A DNA stretch of 64,000 nt from Paraburkholderia rhizosphaerae (GCF_004366595.1 NZ_SORE01000021.1:62001-126000), one strand, 5' to 3'. Positions 9,464 to 17,712 are shown, counted from the stretch's first letter. The notes: generated from the sequence alone by a model not told the origin. Program-made: numbers and translations.

Positions 9464-10237
9464 TCAGCGAACCGTGCCGGTCGGCAGCCATCCATCGTTG
9501 ACGCCGATCTCCGCGATCTGCTTTGCGATCTTGTCGCCGAGGTGCTTCGCATCCTGCGCGATCGTGTCGTGCTTCGTTTCGGACACACCATGCAGTCCGC
9601 CGCCGACCGCGGCGGATGTCGCGATATGTCCAGCCGCCGCGCCGACGCCGGCCGTTTCGACGACGCCAGGCATCTTGCCGCTGTCCGCATTCGCATCGAA
9701 GCTCTGGACCAGCGTCGGGGTGCCGCCGGCCGGCTTGTAGAGAATCTGCACGCTGGTGCCGACATCGCTTTCGCCGGCGCCCAGGCCGATCATCGTACGG
9801 CGGCGGCGGTTGCCGGCGTCGATCTTGTCGAAGCTGCCTTGCACGAGCAGCACGTTCTGGTCGGCGGGCGGCGGCGCATCGGCGCGCACCGCATGCAAGC
9901 CCATCGACTGCAGCTTCACGACGATTTCGTTAGCGACCTGTTCCTGCACCTGCACTGCGTCTGCTGCCTGCTGCGCCTCGCCGGAACTGCCGGACATGCG
10001 CGACATCAGCTTGTGCGCGAGGCCGCCGCTATCGAGCTTGACCTGGTCCGGCGTGCTGCCGAACGAGTACACGTAGATGGTGTCGGGCCGCACTTGCGGC
10101 GCCGTTGAATACTCGCTCGCGTTTGCGACGTTGCTGATGCCGCTTGCGCAGCCGGTGAGAAGGATCGAGCTGAACAGCAGCGCGGTGGACGCGCGGCGCG
10201 CGGTTTTTTTGCTGAGCGAAGAGAACGTCGTGAACAT
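9464..10237 (-). CDS. DUF4410-type outer-membrane or periplasmic lipoprotein
   Basis: The likely start is ATG 10237 (MFTTFSSLSKKTARR), giving 257 residues with a lipoprotein signal peptide ending in the lipobox LLTGC, so Cys at about residue 29 should be lipidated. The mature part includes RPDTIYVYSFGSTPDQVKL, LVQGSFDKIDAGNRRRR and a GLGAGES motif followed by a Gly/Ala-rich stretch, as in DUF4410 proteins. The function is unknown; members are thought to sit in the envelope. It converges with the LysR gene at 9398. Confidence 0.75.
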   Translation of the reverse strand: MFTTFSSLSKKTARRASTALLFSSILLTGCASGISNVANASEYSTAPQVRPDTIYVYSFGSTPDQVKLDSGGLAHKLMSRMSGSSGEAQQAADAVQVQEQVANEIVVKLQSMGLHAVRADAPPPADQNVLLVQGSFDKIDAGNRRRRTMIGLGAGESDVGTSVQILYKPAGGTPTLVQSFDANADSGKMPGVVETAGVGAAAGHIATSAAVGGGLHGVSETKHDTIAQDAKHLGDKIAKQIAEIGVNDGWLPTGTVR

Positions 10238-10467
10238 GATTGACCTTGTGCGATGTCGTAAAAACGTTTTGGACGTATCGTCCGATGATTCCGGCGATGT
10301 CACCTGTTGCGTGACTTGCCTGATCTGATCTGCTCTTACGCTTTCACAAGGCCGTGCACGCGGAAGCGAGTATGGTCGACGCGCTCCGCTAGCGCCATTC
10401 ATCAATTATGTCGCGCCATGTCAGTGCGCCGCGGCGCCTGCTGCGCGGCGGTCTCGCGCAAACCGGT

Positions 10468-10632
10468 TCAGCTCTTGCGTGACGTCTTCGCGACGAACTG
10501 TGTAGGCAGGTGCTGAGTTTTCTCGCTGCCGCATTTCGGGCAGACCGGATGCGCGGTCGGATGCTCGCTGATGTGCTCGGCGTGTTCGAACTTTTCGCCG
10601 CATTTTTCGCAGCGGTATTCGTAGGTCGGCAT
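10468..10632 (-). CDS. FmdB-type zinc-ribbon protein (54 aa)
   Basis: This short gene reads MPTYEYRCEKCGEKFEHAEH, followed by a second pair in CPKCGS and the basic tail AKTSRKS. The CxxC...CxxC arrangement and the MPTYEYRC start are diagnostic of the FmdB regulatory-protein/zinc-ribbon family. AGGAGG lies 6 bases before the ATG. Family members are about 50-110 residues long and are presumed to bind zinc. Their role is mostly unproven, though some were linked to formamide/amide utilisation. It stands alone. Confidence 0.85.
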   Translation of the reverse strand: MPTYEYRCEKCGEKFEHAEHISEHPTAHPVCPKCGSEKTQHLPTQFVAKTSRKS

Positions 10633-10784
10633 GGCAGAACCTCCTGCTGGAAGCGGTGCGGGAGAAGTGATGCATCGGATGCGCCGGCGGTTAAGGCAAG
10701 CGGTGTGTTGCGTGGCGCTTGCGCGGTGTCAGCCGGGCCAAATTTATTCTAGTGCGGAAATGTGCGACGGGCGGCGCTGTATAA

Positions 10785-10859
10785 GCGGGTAATGCAGGGG
10801 CGGGTAATGCAAAGGCGGGTAATGCAAAGGCGGGTAATGCAAAGGCGGGTAATGCAGAG
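10785..10859. repeat. Five tandem 15-bp repeats
   Basis: Five head-to-tail copies of a 15-bp unit (gcgggtaatgcaaag): units 2-4 are identical and units 1 and 5 differ by one or two bases at the end. They lie in the 278-base gap between the FmdB-type gene and the stop codon of the amidohydrolase gene (10911), outside both. The unit is a multiple of three and reads through in all frames on one strand, but no gene covers it. It is a candidate variable-number tandem repeat. Confidence 0.9.
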
Positions 10860-10910
10860 GTCGGATGTCGAGCCTCTGCGTGCGCAGCGTGTTTTCTTCA
10901 AGCGTGCGGC

Positions 10911-11852
10911 TTATCGCGCGGACGCGTCGAAGCGATACAGCGTTTGCGGCGAGCGCGTGAGGATCGTCTCGCGTTGCGCGGGGTTCGGCACCCAATAGTC
11001 GAGCGCCATACGCGCCGCGTCGTAGTCCACGCATTGCCGGTGCTGCGTATGCGGCCAGTCGCTGCCCCACACGAGCCGCTCGGGCGTAAACGCGGCGAGC
11101 AGCGGTGCGGCGAGGCGCGCGCCGAGTTCGGTGCCGTCGTCGTGCATGCAGTCGCCGCGCACGCTTCGATACGCACCGGACAGCTTGACCCACACGCGGC
11201 CCGTCGACGCCACCGACAATAAATACTGGAAGCCCGGGTCGTCGGCGCCCAACTCGGGAGACGGCCGGCCGAAATGATCGACGACCACCGTGCAGCGGTG
11301 ATCGAGTAGCGCGCCGACTATCGCAGGCAGATCCGCCGCCTCGCGGTAGACCTCGACATGCCAGCCGAGCGCGTTGATATGCGCCAGCAGGTTTCGCCAC
11401 TCGCGCGTGCTCAGATCCGGATTCGGCAGACCGATCAGGTTCAGCCGGATGCCGACCACGCCCGCTTGCGCCAGTGCGTCGAGTTCAGCGTCGCGGACCG
11501 ACGGTTCGACGACGGCAACGCCGCGCAAGCGGGATGGAAAACGCGTTATCGCGTCGACGAAGAAGCGGTTGTCGGTGCCGAGAAAGCTCGGTTGCACGAG
11601 TACGGCATGCGACAGACCATTCGGCTGCAAATAGCTCGCATACGCTTCGAGTGTGGCGTCGTATTCGGGTACATGTCGGCGCTGCGCGGCAAGCGGCAGG
11701 CCGCGCACGAATACGTGCGAATGGGTGTCGACTCCGGTGAGCGTCGGATGCGCTGCGCCAAGCCAGCCGGGCGGGACGCCGGCAGGAGTCGGCGTGTCGG
11801 AGGATGCGGCCTGCGAGAGGGAGGTCGGCCATTCGATATCTTTGCTGTTCAT
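10911..11852 (-). CDS. Amidohydrolase-family metal-dependent hydrolase (amidohydrolase 2)
   Basis: A 313-residue protein beginning MNSKDIEWPTSLSQ. It carries the family metal motif VDTHSHVF (about residue 40), a central KxxGVVGIRLNL-like strand, VVVDHFGRP (about residue 190) and VWGSDWPHTQ near the C-terminus, the signature of the TIM-barrel COG3618-type hydrolases that open lactones or hydrolyse 2-pyrone-4,6-dicarboxylate-like compounds. The longer upstream frame is an artefact overlapping the carrier gene. It follows the MFS gene with a gap of about 30 bases and is probably in the same operon under the divergent LysR gene. The substrate is not determinable here, but import plus hydrolysis of an organic acid or lactone is the likely job. 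Confidence 0.85.
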   Translation of the reverse strand: MNSKDIEWPTSLSQAASSDTPTPAGVPPGWLGAAHPTLTGVDTHSHVFVRGLPLAAQRRHVPEYDATLEAYASYLQPNGLSHAVLVQPSFLGTDNRFFVDAITRFPSRLRGVAVVEPSVRDAELDALAQAGVVGIRLNLIGLPNPDLSTREWRNLLAHINALGWHVEVYREAADLPAIVGALLDHRCTVVVDHFGRPSPELGADDPGFQYLLSVASTGRVWVKLSGAYRSVRGDCMHDDGTELGARLAAPLLAAFTPERLVWGSDWPHTQHRQCVDYDAARMALDYWVPNPAQRETILTRSPQTLYRFDASAR

Positions 11853-11883
11853 GAAGATCGTTTGACATGAATGCGCGCCGCGG

Positions 11884-13233
11884 TCATACGCGATGCGTTT
11901 GCGACGCCTGCTGTTGCGTACCCTGCTGTTGCGTACCCTGCTGTTGCGTTCCGTGCGTGCCGTGCATTCCGTGTGAACTGGACGCGGTGACGGTGGCGCC
12001 CGGTTGACCGGTGATGCTGCGGCCCTTCGTTTCCGGCAGCAGCAGCGCGGCCAGCACGACGAGTCCATAGGCCGCGCCCGCATCGATGCCGAGCGCGGAG
12101 CCGATCGACATCGACTCGCCCATGTGACCGACCAGCACCGGGAAGCCTGCCGACACGATGCGGCCGAAGTTGTAGCAGAAGCCGACGCCGGTGCCGCGCA
12201 CGCCTTGCGGATAGAGTTCGTTGAACAGCGCGCCAAGCGTTGCGGGAATGCCCGCGGAGAAAAAGCCGAGTGGAAAGCTCAGCGCGAGAATCGCGATATC
12301 GCCGATCGGCAGGAACACGTACAGGTTCACGGTCACCGCGCAGCAGACCGCGAACAGCATCAGGTTTTTGCGCCGGCCGATGCGGTCCTGCAGCCATGCG
12401 CTCGCGAAGCACCCGCAAGTAAACGCGACGATGATGACCGCGAGATAGCCGCCGGTGCCAAGCACCGACAGATGACGCTCCGTCTTCAGATACGTCGGCA
12501 GCCACGTGGCAATCGCGTAATAGCCGCCGTGCGCGCCCAGGCCGATCAGCCCGCCGACGATCGTCGTGCGGATCACCGACCGGTCGAAGATGCCGATCAC
12601 TGGCAGCTTCGATTCGAGCTTGCGTTCGGTTGCGTTCGCCGCGTCGCGCGGCGGCTCGGGCACGTTGCGGCGCGCGTACAGCACCAGCAGCGCGGGCACC
12701 GCGCCGGCCGCGAACAGCACGCGCCACGCCCATTCCGGCGACACCCATGAAAACACGGCTGCATAGAGCAGCACCGCGCCGGCCCAGCCGAAGCCCCATG
12801 CGCTCTGCACGATGCCGAGCGCCTTGCCGCGGTGCTGCGCGCGGATCGTTTCGCTGAGCAGCACCGAGCCGGCGGTCCATTCGCCGCCGAAGCCAAGTCC
12901 TTGCAGCGCTTTGAGCACCAGCAACTGCTCGTAGTTCTGCGCGCACGCGCAGAGCAGCGTGAACAGCGAAAACCACAGTACCGTGACTTGCAGCGCGCGC
13001 ACGCGGCCGAAGCGGTCTGACAGGACGCCGGCCAGCAGGCCGCCCAGCGCACCGGCGACCAGTGTCGCGCCGCCGATCAGCCCCGCTTGTCCTTTGGCAA
13101 TGCCCCAAGTCGCAATCAACGCGGGAATCACGAGGCTGAACGCCTGCGTGTCGAGCGCATCGAGTGCCCAGCCGCCGAAGCATGTCCATAACGTGCGCTT
13201 TTCCGTTGGCGAGATTTCCCGGTACCAATTCAT
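11884..13233 (-). CDS. MFS transporter, aromatic/organic acid carrier type
   Basis: A 449-residue protein starting MNWYREISPTEKRTLW, with a GGAGACAGG site before ATG 13233. Twelve hydrophobic segments are visible. The MFS loop motif LSDRFGRVRALQ follows TM2, and the symmetric loop in the second half reads LQDRIGRRKNLM. GFGGEWTAGSVLLSE in TM4 is typical of the sugar/acid:H+ symporter branch that includes the aromatic acid carriers. It should import an organic acid, plausibly the substrate of the adjacent amidohydrolase. The extreme C-terminus is a cytosolic tail with three GTQQQ repeats. Confidence 0.88.
   Translation of the reverse strand: MNWYREISPTEKRTLWTCFGGWALDALDTQAFSLVIPALIATWGIAKGQAGLIGGATLVAGALGGLLAGVLSDRFGRVRALQVTVLWFSLFTLLCACAQNYEQLLVLKALQGLGFGGEWTAGSVLLSETIRAQHRGKALGIVQSAWGFGWAGAVLLYAAVFSWVSPEWAWRVLFAAGAVPALLVLYARRNVPEPPRDAANATERKLESKLPVIGIFDRSVIRTTIVGGLIGLGAHGGYYAIATWLPTYLKTERHLSVLGTGGYLAVIIVAFTCGCFASAWLQDRIGRRKNLMLFAVCCAVTVNLYVFLPIGDIAILALSFPLGFFSAGIPATLGALFNELYPQGVRGTGVGFCYNFGRIVSAGFPVLVGHMGESMSIGSALGIDAGAAYGLVVLAALLLPETKGRSITGQPGATVTASSSHGMHGTHGTQQQGTQQQGTQQQASQTHRV
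11908..11952 (-). repeat. Three in-frame 15-bp repeats in the MFS C-terminal tail
   Basis: Three consecutive 15-bp units (ctgctgttgcgtacc on the plus strand, the third with one change) encode GTQQQ three times just before the carrier's stop codon. The tail is outside the membrane domain, so copy-number change would keep the frame and probably be tolerated. Confidence 0.85.
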
Positions 13234-13400
13234 CCTGTCTCCGTGCCTGAGGGCCGCGTGCGATGGCCCAGCGTTGCATTGTTCGAATGCGTAACGGCTG
13301 CGCCCGCTGCATGTCGGACGAGCATGCACGACGTCCGATGCGGGTGCGTCCATGCGGGGCATTCTAGGGACTCGGTGGATATCGTTGTATTATGAAAGTA

Positions 13401-13425
13401 ATGAATATTCATATTGCGATAATAT
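13401..13425. promoter_or_regulatory. Candidate LysR operator: two palindromes at the LysR start
   Basis: A perfect 12-bp palindrome (atgaatattcat, 13401-13412) abuts an interrupted palindrome (atattgcgataatat, 13411-13425) that fits the T-N11-A pattern of LysR-type boxes. The second palindrome overlaps the proposed ATG at 13424. The sites lie between the divergent MFS and LysR genes, the usual place for autorepression and activation by the LysR protein. Function is inferred. Confidence 0.5.
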
Positions 13426-14317
13426 GGAAACGCGCAATCTCAAGTACTTTCTGGCGATCGCGGATGCGGGCAGCGTGACGCGTGCCGCGGACGTGCTCGG
13501 CGTCGCGCAGCCGGCGTTGAGCCAGGCGCTGACGCGCATGGAAAAAGAGTGGGGCGTGAAGCTCTTCGAGCGGACTCGGCGTGGCGCGGCGCTGACGTCG
13601 GCGGGGCTGGCGATCGTCGACGATATCCGGCTGTCGGTCGCGCGCATCGATGCAGCATCGCAGCGCGCGCGTGCGATCGGCGCGGACCGTGCGGGGCGCC
13701 TGACGATCGGCTTTGCGTCGGCCGCGCTCTTCGATGTGCTGCCGCGCACGATTGCGGCATTGCGCGGCGCGGTGCCCGGTGTCGATCTGGTGTTGCGCGA
13801 GATGAGCAACGCGGAACAGGTGAATGCACTCGAAAAGGGTGAGATCGACCTCGGGCTGCTGCATACGCCGGTCGCGGTCAGCGGCAAGATGAAAGAAAAG
13901 CTGATCGCGCGCGAGCGCCTGCTGGCGGTGCTGCCGGATTCGTTTCCGCGCACCGGGGACGCGCCGGTTCGACTGCGCGATCTCGCACCGCACGGGTTCG
14001 TGTGGTTTCCGCACGATCAGTTGCCGGTGATTCACGCGGGCATTCTCAGCGCGTTTCGCCAGGCAGGCTGCGAGATTGAGATCGCGCAGAACGCGAACCG
14101 GTCGCTGACGGTGCTCGCGTGTGTTGCAGCCGGGTGCGGCGTCTCGCTGCTGCCGCGTTCGGTGCGCACGCTGCAGTTCAGCGGCGTGCGCTTATGCGAG
14201 ATCGAGGACGGCGACGCGCTGCCGCGCTTCGAGTTGAGTGCGATCTGGCCCGCGCGCGCCCGGCCGACACTTGCGGACCGGTTCGCGGAACTGATCAGGG
14301 CTTACGAGCCGGAGTAG
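13424..14317 (+). CDS. LysR-family regulator, divergent to the MFS/amidohydrolase unit
   Basis: A 297-residue protein starting METRNLKYFLAIADAGSVTR, a standard LysR N-terminal winged helix (with GVAQPALSQALTRMEKEWG). The effector domain (about residues 90-290) has GRLTIGFASAALFDVLPRT and a pocket region around FPHDQLPVIHAGI, of the BenM/CatM/NAC-like layout. Its position back-to-back with the carrier-hydrolase pair makes it their probable regulator. A start 24 codons upstream is in frame but is not of LysR type. The 3' end overlaps the convergent DUF190 gene by 23 bases. Confidence 0.92.
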   Translation: METRNLKYFLAIADAGSVTRAADVLGVAQPALSQALTRMEKEWGVKLFERTRRGAALTSAGLAIVDDIRLSVARIDAASQRARAIGADRAGRLTIGFASAALFDVLPRTIAALRGAVPGVDLVLREMSNAEQVNALEKGEIDLGLLHTPVAVSGKMKEKLIARERLLAVLPDSFPRTGDAPVRLRDLAPHGFVWFPHDQLPVIHAGILSAFRQAGCEIEIAQNANRSLTVLACVAAGCGVSLLPRSVRTLQFSGVRLCEIEDGDALPRFELSAIWPARARPTLADRFAELIRAYEPE

Positions 14318-14762
14318 ATCGCGCGTCGGTGGCCGGTGGGTCCTGCGGCGGCTCGTGGGGTGGCCCATCGGGTGGCTCGTTGGGTGTCGCGTGGGGTGCC
14401 TCAAGCCGCATGTCGCGCGCCGGGGCACGTCGGCGATCGTGCGACGCCGCACCGCCGATCAACCCGAATTCGACCGGCACGCGCACATAGAACACATGCG
14501 CGTTGGCCGTGCGCACGATGTCGAGCACACGCTCGGCTTCCTCTTCGGTGACGGCCATCACGATCTGCACCGGCTGATCGGCGAGCCGCAGCATATGCGC
14601 GGCGTGATGCGCGCCCGCGTGTCCGATGCCTTCCGCGCAGTTGACGACAGTCACGCCGCGAATGCCGAGCCGCCGCACTTCGCCGAGCAGCCATTCGCAG
14701 ACGCTTTGATGCCCGTGCCGGCGATCCTGCCCGGTGTAAAACGTCAGTTGATAGCCGTGCAT
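14295..14762 (-). CDS. DUF190 (PII-like) protein, copy B
   Basis: A 155-residue protein starting MHGYQLTFYTGQDRR. Residues 1-100 match the DUF190 family: an N-terminal beta strand, then VCEWLLGEVRRLGIRGVTVV, then LADQPVQIVMAVTEEEAER and a closing EFGLIG. DUF190 proteins have a PII/GlnB-like ferredoxin fold and are often found beside CrcB fluoride channels. The C-terminal 45 residues are a Pro/Arg-rich tail with PP-repeats not found in the copy at 15267. It begins 2 bases after the preceding gene's stop, so it is part of one operon. Confidence 0.82.
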   Translation of the reverse strand: MHGYQLTFYTGQDRRHGHQSVCEWLLGEVRRLGIRGVTVVNCAEGIGHAGAHHAAHMLRLADQPVQIVMAVTEEEAERVLDIVRTANAHVFYVRVPVEFGLIGGAASHDRRRAPARDMRLEAPHATPNEPPDGPPHEPPQDPPATDARSTPARKP

Positions 14763-14764
14763 CG

Positions 14765-15199
14765 CTACCTCTTCGCGCGGAGTGGCGCACCGCGCGCGAG
14801 CCGGCTCGCGCTGGCGTCGCTGTCCTTCTGCGGCGGGAAGCGGGGGGGCTCGCGATGCAGCGTGTCGCGCGCATAGTCGATTGCGTCGATCAGCACCGGC
14901 GCGAGGTCGGCGACGCGCTCGCGCGTGATGCGCACTTCGACCCATTCGTGCATTGGGGAGCGCCCGTAAGGCTGGAACGCGAACGCATCGCCTCGTTCGA
15001 CCAGACGCGCGGCCTTGTCCGCCGGCAGCTTGATGCCGATGCCGCTACCGTACACGCAAAACGCCAGATGCGAACCGACGAACGCGGCCGGACAGCCGAA
15101 CATCGTGCCTTCACGCACCGCGGGGTCGAGATGCCGGACGTGCGAGAACACCGCGTCGAAAAGGCCCAGGTCGTGCAGAAGTCGGGGAGCGGTTTTCAT
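14765..15199 (-). CDS. TfoX N-terminal-like protein
   Basis: A 144-residue protein from ATG 15199 (MKTAPRLLHDLGLFDAVFSH). The middle carries GTMFGCPAAFVGSHLAFCVY, GIGIKLP and MHEWVEV, which resemble the TfoX/Sxy N-terminal domain (MFGG...lylK...p) and related cytosolic proteins. The last 20 residues are a basic tail. Its place between two DUF190 genes on one strand suggests a shared transcript and a shared, unknown role. It is unlikely to be the competence regulator itself, which has a second domain. Confidence 0.55.
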   Translation of the reverse strand: MKTAPRLLHDLGLFDAVFSHVRHLDPAVREGTMFGCPAAFVGSHLAFCVYGSGIGIKLPADKAARLVERGDAFAFQPYGRSPMHEWVEVRITRERVADLAPVLIDAIDYARDTLHREPPRFPPQKDSDASASRLARGAPLRAKR

Positions 15200-15266
15200 G
15201 GTTGTCTCCAGTGCCAGGCGACGGGCGCTTGCGTCGGCCCTGCGACGCAAGCGCCGATGGCCTTTT

Positions 15267-15620
15267 TTACGGGTATTTCGTGGATTCGTCGGGCGGGTTC
15301 GTGTGCGCGCCGATCAATGCATATTCGACCGGAAAGCGCGTATAGAAGAGCGTGACGTCGCCTTGTCGCAGACGCTCGAGCAGCGAGTCGATGCGCGTTT
15401 CATCGGCGGCGACGGTAATGGCGACCGGCTGATCGATCAGTTCGAAGAAACGGGCCGCGTGGTACTTGCCATGCCGGTCGATGCTTTCGCTCGCTTCGAT
15501 CACGGTGGCGCCCTGAATGCCCGCCTTGGTGATTTCGTCCAGCAACCATTGGACGATTGTCATGCGATTCGTGCGGACGCTGCGGCTGTCCGCGTACACC
15601 GTCAGCTGGCTGCCTTTCAT
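15267..15620 (-). CDS. DUF190 (PII-like) protein, copy A
   Basis: A 117-residue protein starting MKGSQLTVYADSRSVRTNRM with GGAGAG before the ATG. It aligns well by eye with the copy at 14295: IVQWLLDEITKAGIQGATVI, IDQPVAITVAADETRID and a closing RFPVEYALIG. The family is small, soluble and PII-like. No crcB gene is next to either copy. The 273 bases upstream (15621-15893) show no gene, and I saw no convincing fluoride riboswitch there. Confidence 0.85.
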   Translation of the reverse strand: MKGSQLTVYADSRSVRTNRMTIVQWLLDEITKAGIQGATVIEASESIDRHGKYHAARFFELIDQPVAITVAADETRIDSLLERLRQGDVTLFYTRFPVEYALIGAHTNPPDESTKYP

Positions 15621-15893
15621 GGCAGGCTCTCCGAAAGACCCGAACGGATGCGTCGCCGCGCAGCGTGTGTGCACTGTCGCGGTCGCAGGTGCTGCTGGCA
15701 GATTACGCCTCGCGATCTGGCGAGACAAGCGGCGCAGGCCGGACTTCTGCTGCGCGCCTGCCCGGTCCGCAGGCTTCGCTTGTTTCCGGGCTTCGGTGGT
15801 TTATTCCGCATCGGCGGATGCGCTCCGCGCAATCGCGGCCGCTCCTGCACCGATAACAACCGGTCGAAGGCAAAATTCCACGCATCAGCGGGC

Positions 15894-16469
15894 TTAGGTT
15901 AGATCGTGAAGCGCCTTATCGTTCGGTGCGCCGACCTGAAACTCGTCGAACTCGACGATCAGGCCGCCGCGCTCGGGCGTGCAGCACATCGGCCCGACGA
16001 AGTAGCTCGACGCATGCGGAAACGGCGCGAGCCGCAGCAGCGGCCAGTGCATGCGGTCCACGGAATATTGGACGCGCAATACGCCTTTGGCCACGCTCGC
16101 GCGCAACCAGAAGCCGCCGGTGTTGTCGATACGCGAACCGGTCGCCCAGTCGGACTGGCCGACGGTCAATACGCTGCTGAGCATCAATTGCCCGTCGGTG
16201 AATTCGACGCCCGCCTTCAGCCATTGTGAGCAATCGATCCGGACCATCAGGCCGGCCTGATCGTAAAGCGTTTCAAATCGACCCTGCACGCGCACCTGTG
16301 CCGTGAAATCGCCGGTGGTGCGCACACCGTAACAATGCCCGGAGTCGCGCGTAAAACCGTAGTGGGTTTCGCGCCAGAAATCGGTTGAGTGGTTGGTCGT
16401 CACGCGCAGGCGCTCGCCGGTCAGCGTCCATGCCGTGGGTTCGTTCAGCCATTCGCATTGTTCGAACAC
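15894..16469 (-). CDS. DUF1349 domain-containing protein (concanavalin A-like fold)
   Basis: A 191-residue protein from a GTG start preceded by AAGGAG six bases away; an ATG 24 codons upstream lacks such a site. It contains the DUF1349 hallmarks WLNEPTAWTLTGERLRVTT, YGVRTTGDFTAQVRVQGRF, YDQAGLMVRID and FVGPMCCTPERGGLIVEFDEF. These proteins adopt a jelly-roll/lectin-like fold; yeast YIL-type relatives were linked to enolase regulation, and bacterial roles are unclear. Cytosolic, with no signal peptide. It may head the minus-strand DUF190 group, although 273 bases separate them. Confidence 0.8.
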   Translation of the reverse strand: MFEQCEWLNEPTAWTLTGERLRVTTNHSTDFWRETHYGFTRDSGHCYGVRTTGDFTAQVRVQGRFETLYDQAGLMVRIDCSQWLKAGVEFTDGQLMLSSVLTVGQSDWATGSRIDNTGGFWLRASVAKGVLRVQYSVDRMHWPLLRLAPFPHASSYFVGPMCCTPERGGLIVEFDEFQVGAPNDKALHDLT

Positions 16470-16695
16470 ATCCGTCTCCTTGGGCTTTGCGTTTTGGGGG
16501 CTTGCGTGGTCTTTCCCTGGCATGCGGGCAGTGGCAAGCATAAGCCAATCATCGTCCGAGGTGCGTGGCTGTGATGTCGCGCGTCGTTGCGGGAATGGCG
16601 GTTGCTTTGATGCGCAATGCGTCGGCGACGTTGCCGTGCGCGCATCGAGCGATGCGATATCCGATCACGCGCCATTCGCGCGACAGGAGGGCACC

Positions 16696-16848
16696 ATGCC
16701 GCTAAAGAGAGGAACTTCGAAGGAAACCGTCGGTGAGAACATCAAGACGGAAAAGAAGCAGGGCAAATCGCAGAAGCAGGCAGTTGCGATTGCATTGAAT
16801 CAGGCGCGCAAGTCGGGCGCGAAGATTCCGAAGAAGGGCGGAAAGTGA
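16696..16848 (+). CDS. DUF6496-like small basic protein (50 aa)
   Basis: A short gene after AGGAGG: MPLKRGTSKETVGENIKTEK, then QGKSQKQAVAIALNQARKSG and a Lys-rich end. The pattern (RGTSKETVxxNIKTE...GKxxKQAVAIALxxA) is found in many short proteobacterial and phage-related proteins grouped as DUF6496. It is lysine-rich and may bind nucleic acid, but this is not established. It stands alone between a minus-strand DUF1349 gene and a convergent GFA-family gene. Confidence 0.8.
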   Translation: MPLKRGTSKETVGENIKTEKKQGKSQKQAVAIALNQARKSGAKIPKKGGK

Positions 16849-16853
16849 CGCAG

Positions 16854-16885
16854 GCGGGCGCCGCCGTTTTAGCGGCGGCGCCCGC
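16854..16885. terminator. Strong hairpin between convergent genes
   Basis: A perfect 13-bp GC-rich stem (16854-16866 with 16873-16885) with the loop ttttag lies just after the small basic gene and before the convergent GFA gene's stop at 16916. There is no T-run on either side, so it may slow or protect transcripts rather than act as a full intrinsic terminator. Confidence 0.55.
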
Positions 16886-16915
16886 GGGCCTGCTCCTGCT
16901 TCATTGCGGCGTCAT

Positions 16916-17335
16916 TCAATCACGGTCCATGTCGAATTCGGTGCGCACACCGCGTGGCAGCCATGGCTCCTTACGGCAGCAATAAAGTTCGTAGGTCGGT
17001 TCGAAAATACCGGTTTGATCGAATGCGCCGAGTGGCATGTCGATTTCGCTCCTGTCGCCGTACTCCATGTATGCCACTGAGCCGCATACCGGACAGAAAT
17101 GACGGCGTCCCAGTTCCGAACTCAGCCACGCCTGCGTGGCGCCGGACCACTCGACGTCGTCATGTTCATAGATCGCATAAGAGCCGAACGCCGACCCATG
17201 GATGCGTCGGCACGTCATGCAATGGCAGAGGCCGACGCGCTTCGGCACACCTTGCGCGCGAAAGCGCAAGGCGCCGCATGCGCAACCCCCTTCATAGATG
17301 TCTTCCTGTGGATGGGCTTCTGGTAACGATTCCAT
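16916..17335 (-). CDS. GFA/CENP-V family zinc protein
   Basis: A 139-residue protein with the GFA signature: GGCACGALRFRAQG, CHCMTCRRIHGSAF and HFCPVCGSVAYMEY. The Cys set matches the zinc-binding fold first named for glutathione-dependent formaldehyde-activating enzyme. Most members have no proven activity, and catalysis of S-hydroxymethylglutathione formation has been questioned. Cytosolic and normal in length. It is transcribed towards the 16854 hairpin. Confidence 0.88.
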   Translation of the reverse strand: MESLPEAHPQEDIYEGGCACGALRFRAQGVPKRVGLCHCMTCRRIHGSAFGSYAIYEHDDVEWSGATQAWLSSELGRRHFCPVCGSVAYMEYGDRSEIDMPLGAFDQTGIFEPTYELYCCRKEPWLPRGVRTEFDMDRD

Positions 17336-17712
17336 CTGGACCTCCGTATCAAGTGACTTGATTCAAGGCTCAGCAAAGCTTGGACCATAAGGATTCCGTC
17401 TGATTTTGTTCTATATTGCTATGTCATGCTGATGACACGATGGTTTAAAACACTTCGTGTTGTGAGGCAGGAATTGCCGGATGCCTCGCGATGCCAAAGC
17501 AAGAGTTTCCGGCATATCGAACCTGGCGCAAAAAAGATGCATGAAGAGGGATGCATACCAATTGAAATAACCGCTTTGCCGCATTAGGATGAGGTCCCCG
17601 GATCAGAGCCGAGCAGGCTCACAGCCATACCGGACAAGGGTATCGTCAGATTAAACGGTGGCGGTCGCGGCCAGTTCCGGCAGCGGCGCAACCCATCGAT
17701 CAGGAGACATGC
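17336..17712. other. Intergenic stretch with a small hairpin
   Basis: No gene of convincing composition. AT-rich around 17390-17460, so it probably contains promoters for the flanking divergent genes. A 5-bp hairpin (gagcc gagca ggctc, 17606-17620) is the only structure noted. Confidence 0.35.

Noticed and set aside
10785..10859. CRISPR array
   Set aside because: The 15-bp units are directly adjacent with no unique spacers, and no cas genes are nearby.
15621..15893. A fluoride riboswitch upstream of the DUF190 group
   Set aside because: DUF190 is often linked to fluoride export, so it was sought, but no conserved core or matching fold was found by eye.
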